Part shown: one piece after another, positions 7,819-18,448 of the stretch
Layout: each line of letters starts with the position of its first letter
Numbering within the stretch: the first letter of the stretch is position 1
DNA from: Actinomycetota bacterium
Lineage (GTDB): Bacteria > Actinomycetota > Actinomycetes > Streptosporangiales > Streptosporangiaceae
Direction: 5' to 3'
Assembly (NCBI GenBank): GCA_003164955.1
Contig: PLRW01000066.1
Coordinates: forward strand, 33,948-80,651
DNA length: 46,704 bases
Translations under genes and position numbers: made by a program
The notes under the pieces: model-generated
Database searches by the model: none
What the model saw: the letters and a program-made list of their open reading frames with translations, nothing else
What the model was told of the DNA's origin: nothing

Positions 7819-7848
7819 TTGACATCTATCTCCTCGTCATCTGAGGAT
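7819..7848 (+). promoter_or_regulatory. Promoter of the sugar ABC importer
   Basis: A perfect TTGACA -35 box (7819-7824) is followed after 18 bases by GAGGAT (7843-7848), a plausible -10 with A and T at the two most conserved places. The predicted transcription start would fall at about 7855, inside the operator at 7851-7866, and the lipoprotein start codon is at 7915. Confidence 0.6.
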
Positions 7849-7850
7849 GT

Positions 7851-7866
7851 GGGACAACGTTTACCC
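7851..7866. promoter_or_regulatory. LacI-type operator over the importer transcription start
   Basis: GGGACAACGTTTACCC is a near-palindrome with a central CG; 6 of 8 half-site positions are symmetrical. It lies just after the -10 box, where a bound LacI-type protein would block transcription. It shares the first ten bases, apart from downstream A/T changes, with the site at 7680. Confidence 0.6.
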
Positions 7867-7914
7867 GAGTTGCGGCCCGCATCTCTTGCGCTTCACGTCT
7901 TGAAGGGAATGTCC

Positions 7915-9060
7915 ATGCGCTATCTCAGGCGAAGAACTTCTGGGGGACCCCGATGGATCGGCTCCGCCGCGGCCGTGGCCGCCGCGGCCGTCGCCCTGAC
8001 GGCCTGCGGCGGCGGCAACGCGGCGACCGGCACCAGCGGGACCAGCAGCAGCGGCAGCGGCACGACCAAGACCACGGGCACGGTGCGGGTCGCGCTGATC
8101 CTCAAGGACTTCACCAATCCGTACTTCATCTCGATGGAGAACAGCGCCAAGGCCGACGCGGCCAAGCTCGGCGTCAAGCTGACGGTCTCTGCCGGTTCCA
8201 GCGACGGTGACACCACCACGCAGATCACCGCCATCGACAACGCGATCGCGGCGGGCGACGCCGGCATCATCATCACCCCGAACGGCAACGCCGTGAACCC
8301 GTCGCTGGACCAGGCGAAATCGCATCATCTGCTGGTGATCGCGCTGGACACCGTGCCAACGCCGCCGAGCACCGCGGACCTGACGTACGCGACCAACAAC
8401 TTCGAGGCGGGCCAGCTGATCGGCCAGTACGGCGCCAAGCGGCTGAACGGCAAGGCCGCGGACGTCGCCATGCTCGACCTGTCCAACACCCAGGTGGTCT
8501 CGGTGGACACCAGCCGTGACCACGGCTTCCTCACCGGCATGGGCATCCCGGTCGGCAACCAGAACCTCAACGGCGACGAGCCCAAGTCCGGCTCCTACAA
8601 GGGCCAGCTGGGCGGCAGCGGCAGCTACAAGATCGCCTGCCAGCTGCCCACGCAGGGCGCGGTGCCCGGGGGCCAGACGGCCATGGAGCAGTGCCTGTCC
8701 AAGGACCCCAATATCAACGTCGTCTACGCGATCAACGAGCCGGCCGCGGAAGGCGCGGGCGCGGCGCTGAAGGCCGCCCACAAGACCGGTGTCCTCGTGC
8801 TGGCGATCGACGGCGGCTGCGCCGACATCCCGTACCTGCAGAGCGGCGAGATGACGGCCACCTCCGGCCAGTTCCCCGGCAAGATGGCCGCCCTGGGCGT
8901 GAGCGCGATCAACACCCTGGCCAAGACGGGCCAGAAGCCGGCCGCGACACCCGGCCTCGGCTTCTACAACACCGGGACCGAGCTGTACACCGACAGCCCG
9001 ATCGCGGGCGTGACAAGCGAAACCACCACGCAGGAAGCCGGCGTCTGCTGGAAGGCCTGA
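7915..9060 (+). CDS. Sugar ABC importer, lipoprotein substrate-binding protein
   Basis: A 381-residue lipoprotein. The start is set at ATG 7915, which has GAAGGGA at a proper distance; the ATG at 7909 touches it. The signal sequence ends in the lipobox LTAC (cysteine anchored to lipid outside the membrane), followed by a Gly/Ser/Thr linker. The mature part is a type-1 periplasmic-binding fold of the ribose/fructose kind (VALILKDFTNPYFISMENSA, GIIITPN, ALDTVP, VYAINEPAAEGAGAAL, LAIDGGCADI, MTATSGQFPGKMA). NEPAAEGA and IDGGC are reminiscent of the FrcB fructose-binding group. The gene is first in a three-gene operon. Confidence 0.9.
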   Translation: MRYLRRRTSGGPRWIGSAAAVAAAAVALTACGGGNAATGTSGTSSSGSGTTKTTGTVRVALILKDFTNPYFISMENSAKADAAKLGVKLTVSAGSSDGDTTTQITAIDNAIAAGDAGIIITPNGNAVNPSLDQAKSHHLLVIALDTVPTPPSTADLTYATNNFEAGQLIGQYGAKRLNGKAADVAMLDLSNTQVVSVDTSRDHGFLTGMGIPVGNQNLNGDEPKSGSYKGQLGGSGSYKIACQLPTQGAVPGGQTAMEQCLSKDPNINVVYAINEPAAEGAGAALKAAHKTGVLVLAIDGGCADIPYLQSGEMTATSGQFPGKMAALGVSAINTLAKTGQKPAATPGLGFYNTGTELYTDSPIAGVTSETTTQEAGVCWKA

Positions 9061-9080
9061 CGGTGACACGAAGGAGCGCC

Positions 9081-9107
9081 CGGGTGGGAGGGACACCCTC
9101 TCACCCG
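9081..9107 (+). terminator. Strong hairpin between binding-protein and permease genes
   Basis: CGGGTGGGAGGG (9081-9092) pairs over all 12 positions (one G-U) with CCCTCTCACCCG (9096-9107) across a three-base ACA loop. There is no T-run. Placed 20 bases after the lipoprotein stop and 150 bases before the permease, it probably acts as a partial terminator or 3' stabiliser that raises binding-protein levels over the membrane components, as in other binding-protein operons. Confidence 0.6.
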
Positions 9108-9259
9108 GGGCTCCGGGCGCTGGACAGCCGACGCCCGCCTTATCCGCCGGTAACCGCATCGCTCGTGGCCGATGACTCCCGGCCATTCCTGCCGCGCGGC
9201 GTCAGAATGCGCGGCCGCAACCCCTTCGTCCAGTACGCACAAGGAATGACAATCGGATC

Positions 9260-10276
9260 ATGACAGCAGTCATCGAGCCAACGGGCATGGTGCGGGAGAG
9301 CGAGACGCTCGGCGCACGCATCCAGCACGGGCTGCACCGGCACCCGGCCATCGGCCCGGCGAGCGTGCTCGTCGCGTCGGTCATCGCCTTTTCCATCGCC
9401 AACCCGCGCTTCCTGAACTCGACCAACCTCTCGCTGCTCGTCCAGCAGGTCGCCGTCCTCGCGACGCTGGCCATCGGCCAGACCATGATCATCTTGACCG
9501 CCGGCATCGACCTGTCGGTCGGCGCGGCCGCGATCCTGGCCCAGATGGTGATCGCCCAGACCGCGGCCAACAACCACGTTCCGGGCGTGCTGGCGATCCT
9601 GCTCGGCATCGTCGTCGGCGCGCTGACCGGCTTCCTCAACGGCTTCCTGGTCACCCGGATCAAACTGCCGCCGTTCATCGTCACGCTGGGGACGCTGAGC
9701 ATTTACACCTCGATCGGGCTGCGGTACTCCAATGGCCAGTCGGTCTACGCGAGCGCGATGCCGAAGGCCCTGATCTGGACCGGGAACTACGTCAACATCG
9801 GCCCGTACCAGCTGACCACCGGCGTGATCCTGATGCTGGTGCTGTTCGCGGTGACGAGCTACGCGCTGACACGTACCGCCTGGGGCCGGCACGTGTACGC
9901 CACCGGGGACGATCCCGAGGCTGCCCGGCTGTCGGGCATCAAGACCGACCGGGTCCTGCTCAGCGTCTACCTGGCCGCCGGGGTGATCTTCGGGCTCGCG
10001 GCCTGGATCCTGATCGGCCGGGTCGGCGTGGCCAGCACCAACAACCTGACCAACGCCAACCTGGACAGCATCACCGCGGTCGTGATCGGCGGCACCAGCC
10101 TGTTCGGCGGCCGCGGCGCCGTCCTCGGAACGCTGTTCGGTGCGCTGATCGTGCAGGTCTTCCAGAGCGGCATATCCCTGGCCGGGGTACAGAGCCTGTA
10201 CCAGGTGCTGGCGGAGGGAATCCTCGTCATCGTCGCCGTCGCCCTCGACCAGTGGATCAGAAAGGTGCGCCGATGA
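9260..10276 (+). CDS. Sugar ABC importer, permease (RbsC/FrcC type)
   Basis: A 338-residue membrane protein of the BPD_transp_2 family. About nine to ten hydrophobic segments begin at residue 33. Family motifs include GQTMIILTAGIDLSVGAAA, IKLPPFIVTLGTLS, GDDPEAARLSGI (the cytoplasmic loop contacting the ATPase) and GGTSLFGGRGAVLGTLFGAL. It forms the channel for the sugar bound by the preceding lipoprotein. The start at 9260 lacks a well-spaced Shine-Dalgarno sequence, so a start at ATG 9287 remains possible. The stop overlaps the ATPase gene start (ATGA), indicating coupling. Confidence 0.92.
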   Translation: MTAVIEPTGMVRESETLGARIQHGLHRHPAIGPASVLVASVIAFSIANPRFLNSTNLSLLVQQVAVLATLAIGQTMIILTAGIDLSVGAAAILAQMVIAQTAANNHVPGVLAILLGIVVGALTGFLNGFLVTRIKLPPFIVTLGTLSIYTSIGLRYSNGQSVYASAMPKALIWTGNYVNIGPYQLTTGVILMLVLFAVTSYALTRTAWGRHVYATGDDPEAARLSGIKTDRVLLSVYLAAGVIFGLAAWILIGRVGVASTNNLTNANLDSITAVVIGGTSLFGGRGAVLGTLFGALIVQVFQSGISLAGVQSLYQVLAEGILVIVAVALDQWIRKVRR

Positions 10277-11151
10277 GCATGGACGTAGACGCCGCCAGCG
10301 TCAACGCGAGCCGGCCGGGGAAGCCCACCATGTCCGGGACGCCGACGCTCGAAGCCCGGGGCCTGGTGAAGACGTTCGGTCACGTCGTGGGATTGGCCAA
10401 CGTCAGCCTCAAGCTCTATGCGGGTGAGGTGCTCGCCATCATTGGCGACAACGGCGCGGGCAAGTCGACGCTGATCAAGTGCCTGTCCGGAGCGCTGACG
10501 CCGGACGAGGGCGAGATCCTGCTGGACGGGGTCAAGGTCGTCTTCAAGAGCCCGACGGACGCCCGGCTGGCCGGTATCGAGACCGTGTTCCAGACCCTGG
10601 CGGTGGCCCCCGCCCTGGACATCGCCAGCAACCTCTACCTCGGCCGGGAGATCCGCAGTAAGGGGCCGCTGGGCACGTTCTTCCGCAAGCTCGATACCCG
10701 CGGCATGCGGGAATCGTCCAAGAAGCAGCTCAGCGACCTCGGCATCGGAACCGTCCAGGACATCACGCAGAAGGTGGAAACGCTGTCCGGCGGCCAGCGC
10801 CAGGCCGTCGCGGTGGCACGGGCGGCAGCGTTCGGCTCGAAGGTCGTCATCCTGGACGAGCCGACCGCCGCGCTGGGCGTCCGTGAGTCCGGCCAGGTGC
10901 TGGCGCTGATCAAGCGCCTGCGGGACCGGGGCATGCCGGTCATCCTGATCAGCCACAACATGCCGCAGGTGTTCGAGGTCGCGGACCGGATCCACATCCA
11001 GCGGCTCGGCCGGTGCGCGGGCCTCATCACCCCGCAGAGCCACACCATGGAGGAGGCCGTGGCCATCATGACCGGCGCCACCACCCTGGAGGTGGGCGCC
11101 GGTGACGGGGCCAGCCCCGGAACGGCCGACGGCAGCGACGGGACGGCGTGA
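10273..11151 (+). CDS. Sugar ABC importer, ATP-binding protein
   Basis: A 292-residue single-domain ATPase starting at ATG 10273 after AGAAAGGTG and overlapping the permease stop. Walker A is GDNGAGKST, the signature LSGGQRQAVAVARA, Walker B VVILDEPTAAL and the switch His is in LISHNM. Unlike RbsA or XylG, which have two fused nucleotide-binding domains, it has only one and so probably works as a homodimer, as in FrcA. A Gly/Asp-rich tail ends the protein. No kinase or sugar-catabolic gene follows, so the substrate cannot be inferred from context. Confidence 0.92.
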   Translation: MSMDVDAASVNASRPGKPTMSGTPTLEARGLVKTFGHVVGLANVSLKLYAGEVLAIIGDNGAGKSTLIKCLSGALTPDEGEILLDGVKVVFKSPTDARLAGIETVFQTLAVAPALDIASNLYLGREIRSKGPLGTFFRKLDTRGMRESSKKQLSDLGIGTVQDITQKVETLSGGQRQAVAVARAAAFGSKVVILDEPTAALGVRESGQVLALIKRLRDRGMPVILISHNMPQVFEVADRIHIQRLGRCAGLITPQSHTMEEAVAIMTGATTLEVGAGDGASPGTADGSDGTA

Positions 11152-11228
11152 CTGGTCCGGGCGCCGGGCGGTGAACGGCCGGCGCGCCGGCCCCGCTGCG
11201 AGCGCCCCCACCGCTCTGCCGCGAAGTT

Positions 11229-11247
11229 AGTGAGTCATTTACTTACT
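11229..11247. promoter_or_regulatory. Inverted-repeat operator ahead of the TetR gene
   Basis: AGTGAGT (11229-11235) and ACTTACT (11241-11247) form a 7-base inverted repeat (6 of 7 symmetrical) around CATTT. It sits immediately upstream of the TATACT -10 box and is AT-richer than its surroundings. It is a likely binding site for the TetR-type product of the next gene, giving autorepression of the whole operon. Confidence 0.6.
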
Positions 11248-11253
11248 TGTGCG

Positions 11254-11259
11254 TATACT
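11254..11259 (+). promoter_or_regulatory. -10 box of a leaderless tetR-exporter transcript
   Basis: TATACT matches the -10 consensus at five of six positions. The first base of the GTG start codon (11266) lies seven bases after it, where transcription should begin, so the mRNA is predicted to be leaderless. No -35 box is obvious; the operator occupies that space. Confidence 0.55.
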
Positions 11260-11265
11260 CCCGTT

Positions 11266-12000
11266 GTGCCTGGTAAACGGAACGCGCACGACCGCCTGCC
11301 CGAGCTGATCGCGGCGGCCGTACGGGTCTTCACCCGGGAGGGGTACCGGTCGGCTCACGTCAGTGACGTGGCAGCCGAGCTCGGGCTTTCCGAAGCGGCG
11401 ATCTACCGCTACGTGGACAGCAAGGAAGGCCTGTTCGTGCTGGCCATCCGGCACGCGCTGCTGCTGGAGGAGCTGCCCGGCGGGGAGCTCCCGCTGTCGC
11501 CCGCGCCGCTGACCGTCACGATCAAGGAGGCGCGGGAGTACGTCGCCTCGGTCGTCCCGTTCGGCCACCTGGCCGGGGCGCTGGCCCAGCAGGTGGCCGG
11601 GGACTCTGCGGCCGGGGACTCCGCGGCCGAGCTCGAGGCCATCCTGCGCGAGACGTTTACGCTGGAGTCCCGCACCCGGGAAGCCGCCGACATGATCGAG
11701 CGGTCCGCCCGGGAGCTTCCGGAGCTGGCCGACCTGCTGAACACCGGACTGCGCCGGCCGGTGCTGCGCGCCCTGACCGAATACCTGACCCGCCGCGCCG
11801 AGGCCGGGCTGCTGCGCAGCACGCCGGACGCCGCGGCGACCGCACGCCTCGTACTGGAGACGCTGACCTGGTTCGCCCGGCACCGGTTCTCCGACCCGTA
11901 CGGGGCGGCCATCGCGTCCGACGTGGCCGAGGCCACCGTGGTCGACATGCTCGTGCACGCCCTGGTCCCGCCGCAGCAGCTGGCGGCGCGCGATGACTAG
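11266..12000 (+). CDS. TetR-family transcriptional regulator
   Basis: A 244-residue protein. The GTG at 11266 is chosen because it coincides with the predicted transcription start; a longer reading from 11230 would run through the operator. The helix-turn-helix is at about residues 12-55 (LIAAAVRVFTREGYRSAHVSDV, LGLSEAAIYRYVDSKEGLF), followed by a ligand-binding domain of helices. A repeated AGDS unit lies near residue 117. Its last codons overlap the ATPase gene (ATGACTAG), tying it to the exporter that it presumably controls. Confidence 0.88.
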   Translation: MPGKRNAHDRLPELIAAAVRVFTREGYRSAHVSDVAAELGLSEAAIYRYVDSKEGLFVLAIRHALLLEELPGGELPLSPAPLTVTIKEAREYVASVVPFGHLAGALAQQVAGDSAAGDSAAELEAILRETFTLESRTREAADMIERSARELPELADLLNTGLRRPVLRALTEYLTRRAEAGLLRSTPDAAATARLVLETLTWFARHRFSDPYGAAIASDVAEATVVDMLVHALVPPQQLAARDD

Positions 12001-12964
12001 CCAGCTCACGGCGGAGATACCAGCGGGCGATACGGCACCGGACCTCGCGGTCCACGTCCGCGGGCTGCAGATGTCGTACGGGGACCGATCGGTGCTGTGC
12101 GGCATCGATTTCGAGGTCCGCAGGGGCGAGGTGTTCTGCCTGCTCGGACCGAACGGGGCCGGCAAGACCACGACCGTGGAAATCCTGGAGGGCTTCCGCG
12201 CCCGGACCGGCGGCACGGTCACCGTGCTCGGCCTCGATCCGGCCGCGCAGCCCGCCCGGCTGCGCGAGCGCATCGGCATCGTCCTGCAGGAGTGCGGCTT
12301 TCCCCGCCAGGCACGGGTCGGTGAGCTGATCGACCTCTGGCGGGACTACTACCCGCACCCGCGGCCGCTCGGCGACCTGCTCGACGTGACCGGGCTCACC
12401 GCCGACCGGAATAGCCCGGTGCGCAGGCTGTCCGGCGGCCAGCGGCGGCGGCTGGACTTCGCGCTCGCCCTGGCGGGAGACCCCGACCTGGTGTTCCTGG
12501 ACGAGCCGACGACGGGCTTCGACCCGGAGGCGCGGCGGCGGCTCTGGACCTCGGTGGAGAACCTGCGCGATCTCGGCAAGACGATCGTGCTCACCACGCA
12601 CTACCTGGACGAGGCCGAACGCCTGGCGGACCGGGTCGCGATCCTGCTGGACGGCCGGATCAAGATCGCCGGCTCGACCCGGGAGGTCGCCCGGCTCGCG
12701 GCGCTGCCCTCGCGAATTTCGTTCAGAATGCCAAATGTCCTGCTCAGCGGCGCGATACCGGCACCGGAGGGCATCGACCTCACGGTGCGCGGCCATACGG
12801 CGACCTGCCAAACCCGCAACACCGCGGTCACCCTGCGGGCGCTGCTGGACTGGGCCGCCCGGTACCGGGTCGGTGACCTGGACGACCTGGCCGTGGACAC
12901 GCCCAGCCTGGAAGACGCCTACCTGCACCACGTCGAGCGAAGCGATGGAGACCCCGGCCTATGA
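11993..12964 (+). CDS. ABC-2 exporter, ATP-binding protein (DrrA-like)
   Basis: A 323-residue ATPase. Walker A is GPNGAGKTT, the signature LSGGQRRRLDFALAL, Walker B LVFLDEPTTGFD and the switch His is in LTTHYLDEAERLADR. About 90 C-terminal residues ending in LEDAYLHHV are typical of DrrA/CcmA-type drug or antibiotic exporters. The start overlaps the TetR gene by eight bases, and the stop region overlaps the permease start (12961). With its partner it probably exports a hydrophobic compound, and the TetR protein may sense that compound. Confidence 0.9.
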   Translation: MTSQLTAEIPAGDTAPDLAVHVRGLQMSYGDRSVLCGIDFEVRRGEVFCLLGPNGAGKTTTVEILEGFRARTGGTVTVLGLDPAAQPARLRERIGIVLQECGFPRQARVGELIDLWRDYYPHPRPLGDLLDVTGLTADRNSPVRRLSGGQRRRLDFALALAGDPDLVFLDEPTTGFDPEARRRLWTSVENLRDLGKTIVLTTHYLDEAERLADRVAILLDGRIKIAGSTREVARLAALPSRISFRMPNVLLSGAIPAPEGIDLTVRGHTATCQTRNTAVTLRALLDWAARYRVGDLDDLAVDTPSLEDAYLHHVERSDGDPGL

Positions 12965-13728
12965 AAGCCGTCCGCCTCACCGTCCGGCAGGCCGTGATGG
13001 AACAGCGCAACTTCTGGCGGAGCCCGGAGTACGCGCTGTTCACGTTCGCGCTGCCGCTGTTCCTGCTGCTGCTGCTGGGCGCGGCCAACGGTGGCTCCTA
13101 CCTGCCCGGGCACATCCGGCAGATCAAGGTACTGGTGCCGAGCATCCTGGCCTTCGGGGTGATCGCGGCCGCGTACGTCAACCTCGGGGCCAAGATGGCG
13201 GTACTGCGGCACGACGGGGTGCTCAAGCGGATCCGGACGACCCCGCTGCCGGCCGGGGCCTACCTCGTCGGGCACATCGCGAGCACGGTGGCGACCAGCC
13301 TGGCCATCGCGGGCAGCATGGGCGTGGTGGGCTGGCTGGCGTTCGGCACGGTACCGCGCCTGGGCGGGATGTTCATCCTGGCGTCCGGCCTCGCGCTCGG
13401 GATCGTCTGCTTCGCCGCGCTCGGCCTCGCCGTCAGCTCGCTGATCAAGAGCGCCGAGTCGGCCAGCCCGATCACGAATGCCAGCTACCTGCCGATCGCG
13501 ATGATCTCCGGCATCTTCGACCCGACGATCGGCATCCCGCACTGGCTGTCCGGCGCGGCCGGGGCACTGCCCATCAAGGCCCTGGCCCAGGTGCTGGAGG
13601 ACGCGTACACGCCGGCCGCGCACGCGTTCCCGGCCGTGGACCTCGCGATCCTGCTGGCCTGGGCGGTGGCGGGTGCGGCCCTGGCGGCCTGGCGGTTCCG
13701 CCGCCAGCCGGCCTTAACCGCCCGCTGA
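12961..13728 (+). CDS. ABC-2 type exporter permease (DrrB-like)
   Basis: A 255-residue membrane protein with six hydrophobic segments (about 18-40, 55-75, 100-125, 135-160, 170-190 and 225-245). A cytoplasmic stretch, AVLRHDGVLKRIRTTPLPAGAYL, resembles the conserved ABC-2 region 'LKRLRATPL'. It starts at the ATG of an ATGA overlap with the ATPase gene. A short GC hairpin (CCGCCC/GGGCGG, 13718-13736) covers its stop codon and may help to end transcription. Confidence 0.88.
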   Translation: MKAVRLTVRQAVMEQRNFWRSPEYALFTFALPLFLLLLLGAANGGSYLPGHIRQIKVLVPSILAFGVIAAAYVNLGAKMAVLRHDGVLKRIRTTPLPAGAYLVGHIASTVATSLAIAGSMGVVGWLAFGTVPRLGGMFILASGLALGIVCFAALGLAVSSLIKSAESASPITNASYLPIAMISGIFDPTIGIPHWLSGAAGALPIKALAQVLEDAYTPAAHAFPAVDLAILLAWAVAGAALAAWRFRRQPALTAR

Positions 13729-13950
13729 CTGGGCGGGGCCGACGGGCACGCTGCTGGGCTGGAGGGGACCGAGAGGCGGGCGAGGCGTCTGTGAGCGCGG
13801 TGCCGGCGCTCCGGCGGGTCCTGGGCGATAACGGGGGGAACTGCCCGCCCACGGGCTCTTGCGCCCGATTCGCGGAATACCGTTAGCTGGACGTGCGGTC
13901 TGGACCCTGCTGCCCGCCGCTCGCCACCACACTGACTTCGGGAGAGCTCA

Positions 13951-14009
13951 ATGAGCGAGCGAATCGGTGTCCGGGCCGGCATCCGCGGCCTTGACCCGCA
14001 GGCCCGGCC

Positions 14010-14013
<4 letters not shown>
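13951..14013 (+). CDS. Possible 20-residue leader peptide coupled to the GlgX-like gene
   Basis: ATG 13951 follows GGGAGAG at a good distance and opens a frame (MSERIGVRAGIRGLDPQARP) that ends in TGA at 14011-14013, overlapping the debranching-enzyme ATG at 14010 (ATGA). The downstream gene has no Shine-Dalgarno sequence of its own, so its translation may depend on reading this small frame. No family is recognised. Confidence 0.4.
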
Positions 14014-16145
<2,132 letters not shown>

Positions 16146-16195
16146 CCTCCGCGTCTGGGCCGGCGCGGCCGGTGCGGGACCCGGGGGAGCGGAGC

Positions 16196-16218
16196 GGCAA
16201 GGACTTCTGGCCCTTGCC
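16196..16218. promoter_or_regulatory. 23-base palindrome upstream of kaiC
   Basis: GGCAAGG (16196-16202) pairs with CCTTGCC (16212-16218) as a perfect 7-base inverted repeat, and the inside continues partly symmetrical. The core AGGACTTCTGGCCC shares 10 of 14 positions with the DosR core GGGACTTTAGTCCC and 11 of 14 with a site upstream of the GNAT-acyl-CoA synthetase gene. It lies 63-85 bases before the kaiC ATG and is a likely regulator site; the DosR identity is tentative. Confidence 0.45.
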
Positions 16219-16280
16219 CGCAGCAGCCGAAAAGCCGGATGCTATCGCCCGACCCTTTGGGAAAAGTCTTTAGGAGAAGC

Positions 16281-18035
16281 ATGGCATCCGGTCATGGCGG
16301 AACCGATCTGACGTCAGCCCTGGCCGGGACCGATGGGGGTCCCAGCCTGCCGAAGGCCCCGACGGGGATCCGGGGACTGGACGAGATCACCGGGGGCGGG
16401 CTGCCGCGGGGCAGGTCGACACTGGTGACGGGCGGCACCGGATCCGGCAAGACGCTACTGGGGTTGCAGTTCCTCGTCGCGGGCGCCCGGGAGTACGGCG
16501 AGCCGGGCGTGCTGGTCACCTTCGAGGAGTCGGCCGGCAAGATGAGCGCCAACGTCGCCTCGCTCGGATTCGACCTCGACGGGCTGCAGCGGGACGGGCT
16601 GCTCGTGGTGCACGCCTTCCGGGTGGATCCCGCGGAAATCGTCGAGTCGGGGGAGTTCGACTTCGAGCCGCTGTTCGCCCTGCTCGACGACACCATCGAG
16701 CGCATCGGGGCCAAGCGGGTCATGCTCGACACCATTGAGGTGCTGTTCGGCGCGTTCCCGAGCCAGGCCATCGTGCGAGCGGAGCTCAGCCGGCTGTTCC
16801 GGCGACTCGAGGACCGCGCCGTCACCGCCATCGTGACCGGCGAGCAGGGCGACAACGCGCACGCGTTCACCCGGCACGGGATCGAGGAGTACGTGTCCGA
16901 CTGCGTGATCGTGCTCAGCCACCGGATGCAGGAGGAGATCTCCACCCGCCGTCTCCGGATCGTCAAGTACCGCGGGTCGGCGCACGGAACCAACGAGTAC
17001 CCGTTCCTGATCTCGGGCCAAGGCTTCGTCGTCCTGCCGATCACGTCGGTTGCCCTCGACTACGGCGCGTCCGAGGACCGGATCTCGACCGGCGTGGCCC
17101 GCCTTGATCACATGCTGGCCGGCGGCCTGTTCCGCGGATCGACCGTCCTGGTCAGCGGGACGGCCGGGACGGGTAAGAGCACGCTCGGAGCGCACCTCGT
17201 CGACGCGGCCTGCGCACGGGGTGAGCGGGCGCTGCTGGTCCTGTTCGAGGAGTCACCCGACCAGGTCATCCGCAACATGCGATCGGTGGGGCTCGACCTG
17301 GGGCGCTGGGCCGAGGCGGGCCTGCTGCGCATGTGGGCGGCCCGGCCGACCGTCTTCGGGCTCGAGACCCACCTGGCGATCCTGGCCCGGCTGATCGAGG
17401 AGTTCGGGCCGGCCGTCGCCGTCCTCGACGGGATCGCCAGCCTCATCCACGGGCCCTCCGGTCCCGAGGTGACCTCGATGCTGGCCCGCCAGATCGACCT
17501 GCTCAAGGGGGCGGGGATCACCGCGATGGCGACCACGCTGGCGCACGCGGACGAGACGAGCACGGTGGGCATATCCTCGCTGGTGGACACCTGGCTGCTG
17601 CTGCGCAACGTCGAGTCGGACGGTGAGCGCGACCGGCTGCTGTACGTGCTGAAGTCGCGGGGCAGCGCCCATTCGAACCAGGTGCGGGAGTTTGTGCTCA
17701 CCGACCACGGCGTCGACCTCCTCGACGTGTACGTGGGCCCGGCGGGCGTCGTGACCGGCTCTGGTCGCCTCGTGCAGGAAGCTCAGGAGCGCGACGCGGA
17801 ACTGCGGCGGGGTGAGGAGCTCATGCGCCGCCGGCGCGAGCTGCGCCGGGGTATCGTCGAGGCCGAGGCCCGGCTCGCCGTGCTGCAGGACGACCTGGCC
17901 GCGGAACGGGCCGAGCTCGAGCGGATCGAGGCGCGCGAACAGCGTCAGGCGGCGGACACCGAGGCGGCCCGGTCGGCCCTGGCCGCGCGGCGCTGGGCCG
18001 ATCCGGCCTCGCAGGGCGAAGGAGGGCTGCGGTGA
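16281..18035 (+). CDS. kaiC: KaiC-family double-RecA ATPase
   Basis: A 584-residue protein starting at ATG 16281 behind AGGAGAA. It has two tandem KaiC/RecA domains: CI with Walker A GGTGSGKT (51-58) and catalytic glutamates in LVTFEES; CII with GTAGTGKS (293-300) and LVLFEES. At the S. elongatus Ser431/Thr432 phosphosites the sequence is GISSLVDT (Ser432, Ser433), and Ser occupies the Thr426 place, so autophosphorylation is possible. The C-terminus lacks the KaiA-binding tail and instead has a long Arg/Glu-rich coiled coil (about 505-575). Genes for KaiA, SasA and RpaA were not seen. It probably works with KaiB as a timer or stress switch. Confidence 0.92.
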   Translation: MASGHGGTDLTSALAGTDGGPSLPKAPTGIRGLDEITGGGLPRGRSTLVTGGTGSGKTLLGLQFLVAGAREYGEPGVLVTFEESAGKMSANVASLGFDLDGLQRDGLLVVHAFRVDPAEIVESGEFDFEPLFALLDDTIERIGAKRVMLDTIEVLFGAFPSQAIVRAELSRLFRRLEDRAVTAIVTGEQGDNAHAFTRHGIEEYVSDCVIVLSHRMQEEISTRRLRIVKYRGSAHGTNEYPFLISGQGFVVLPITSVALDYGASEDRISTGVARLDHMLAGGLFRGSTVLVSGTAGTGKSTLGAHLVDAACARGERALLVLFEESPDQVIRNMRSVGLDLGRWAEAGLLRMWAARPTVFGLETHLAILARLIEEFGPAVAVLDGIASLIHGPSGPEVTSMLARQIDLLKGAGITAMATTLAHADETSTVGISSLVDTWLLLRNVESDGERDRLLYVLKSRGSAHSNQVREFVLTDHGVDLLDVYVGPAGVVTGSGRLVQEAQERDAELRRGEELMRRRRELRRGIVEAEARLAVLQDDLAAERAELERIEAREQRQAADTEAARSALAARRWADPASQGEGGLR

Positions 18036-18373
18036 CCGGACCCCCCGGCGCCGATACGGGAGCCGGGGCATCGGCACCCCCCGCTGAGACCTGGGAGCTG
18101 CGGCTCTATGTGACCGGACGCTCACCAAACAGCGTCCGTGCGATCGAGAACCTGCAGCGTGCCTGCGAGCAGCACCTGGCGGGGCAGTATCACATCGAGA
18201 TCGTGGACCTGCTGGAGAACCCGCGCCTGGCGGCCGACGATCAGATCCTGGCCGTGCCCACACTGGTCCGGAAGATCCCGCCGCCCATCCGGAAGATCGT
18301 CGGCGACCTCTCCGACACCGACCGGCTCCTCGTCGGATTGCAGCTCCGGCCGCGAAAGGGCGCGCCGACGTGA
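18032..18373 (+). CDS. kaiB: KaiB-family protein
   Basis: A 113-residue protein with a KaiB/thioredoxin-like fold: [21 protein letters not shown], the [41 protein letters not shown] block and the terminal LLVGLQL. About 19 residues of Pro/Ala-rich leader precede the fold. The GTG start overlaps the kaiC stop (GTGA), so the two are translated together. In clock systems KaiB changes fold and binds the CI ring of phosphorylated KaiC; here the same pairing is likely, although KaiA is absent. Confidence 0.93.
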   Translation: MTGPPGADTGAGASAPPAETWELRLYVTGRSPNSVRAIENLQRACEQHLAGQYHIEIVDLLENPRLAADDQILAVPTLVRKIPPPIRKIVGDLSDTDRLLVGLQLRPRKGAPT

Positions 18374-18448
18374 CCGGTATCGCGGGACGTCCCAGGTGAC
18401 GGACACGCCGCGTTCGGGCTACGCCGGTGGTGCGGGGTGGGGTTCCCC

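Noticed and set aside
7819..7914. TTG start at 7819 for the sugar-binding lipoprotein
   Set aside because: It coincides with the TTGACA -35 box and would put 32 residues before a normal lipoprotein signal; ATG 7915 has the Shine-Dalgarno sequence.
11993..13728. Biosynthetic gene cluster export module
   Set aside because: The exporter pair is DrrAB-like but no biosynthetic genes (PKS, NRPS, terpene, RiPP) lie in the window.
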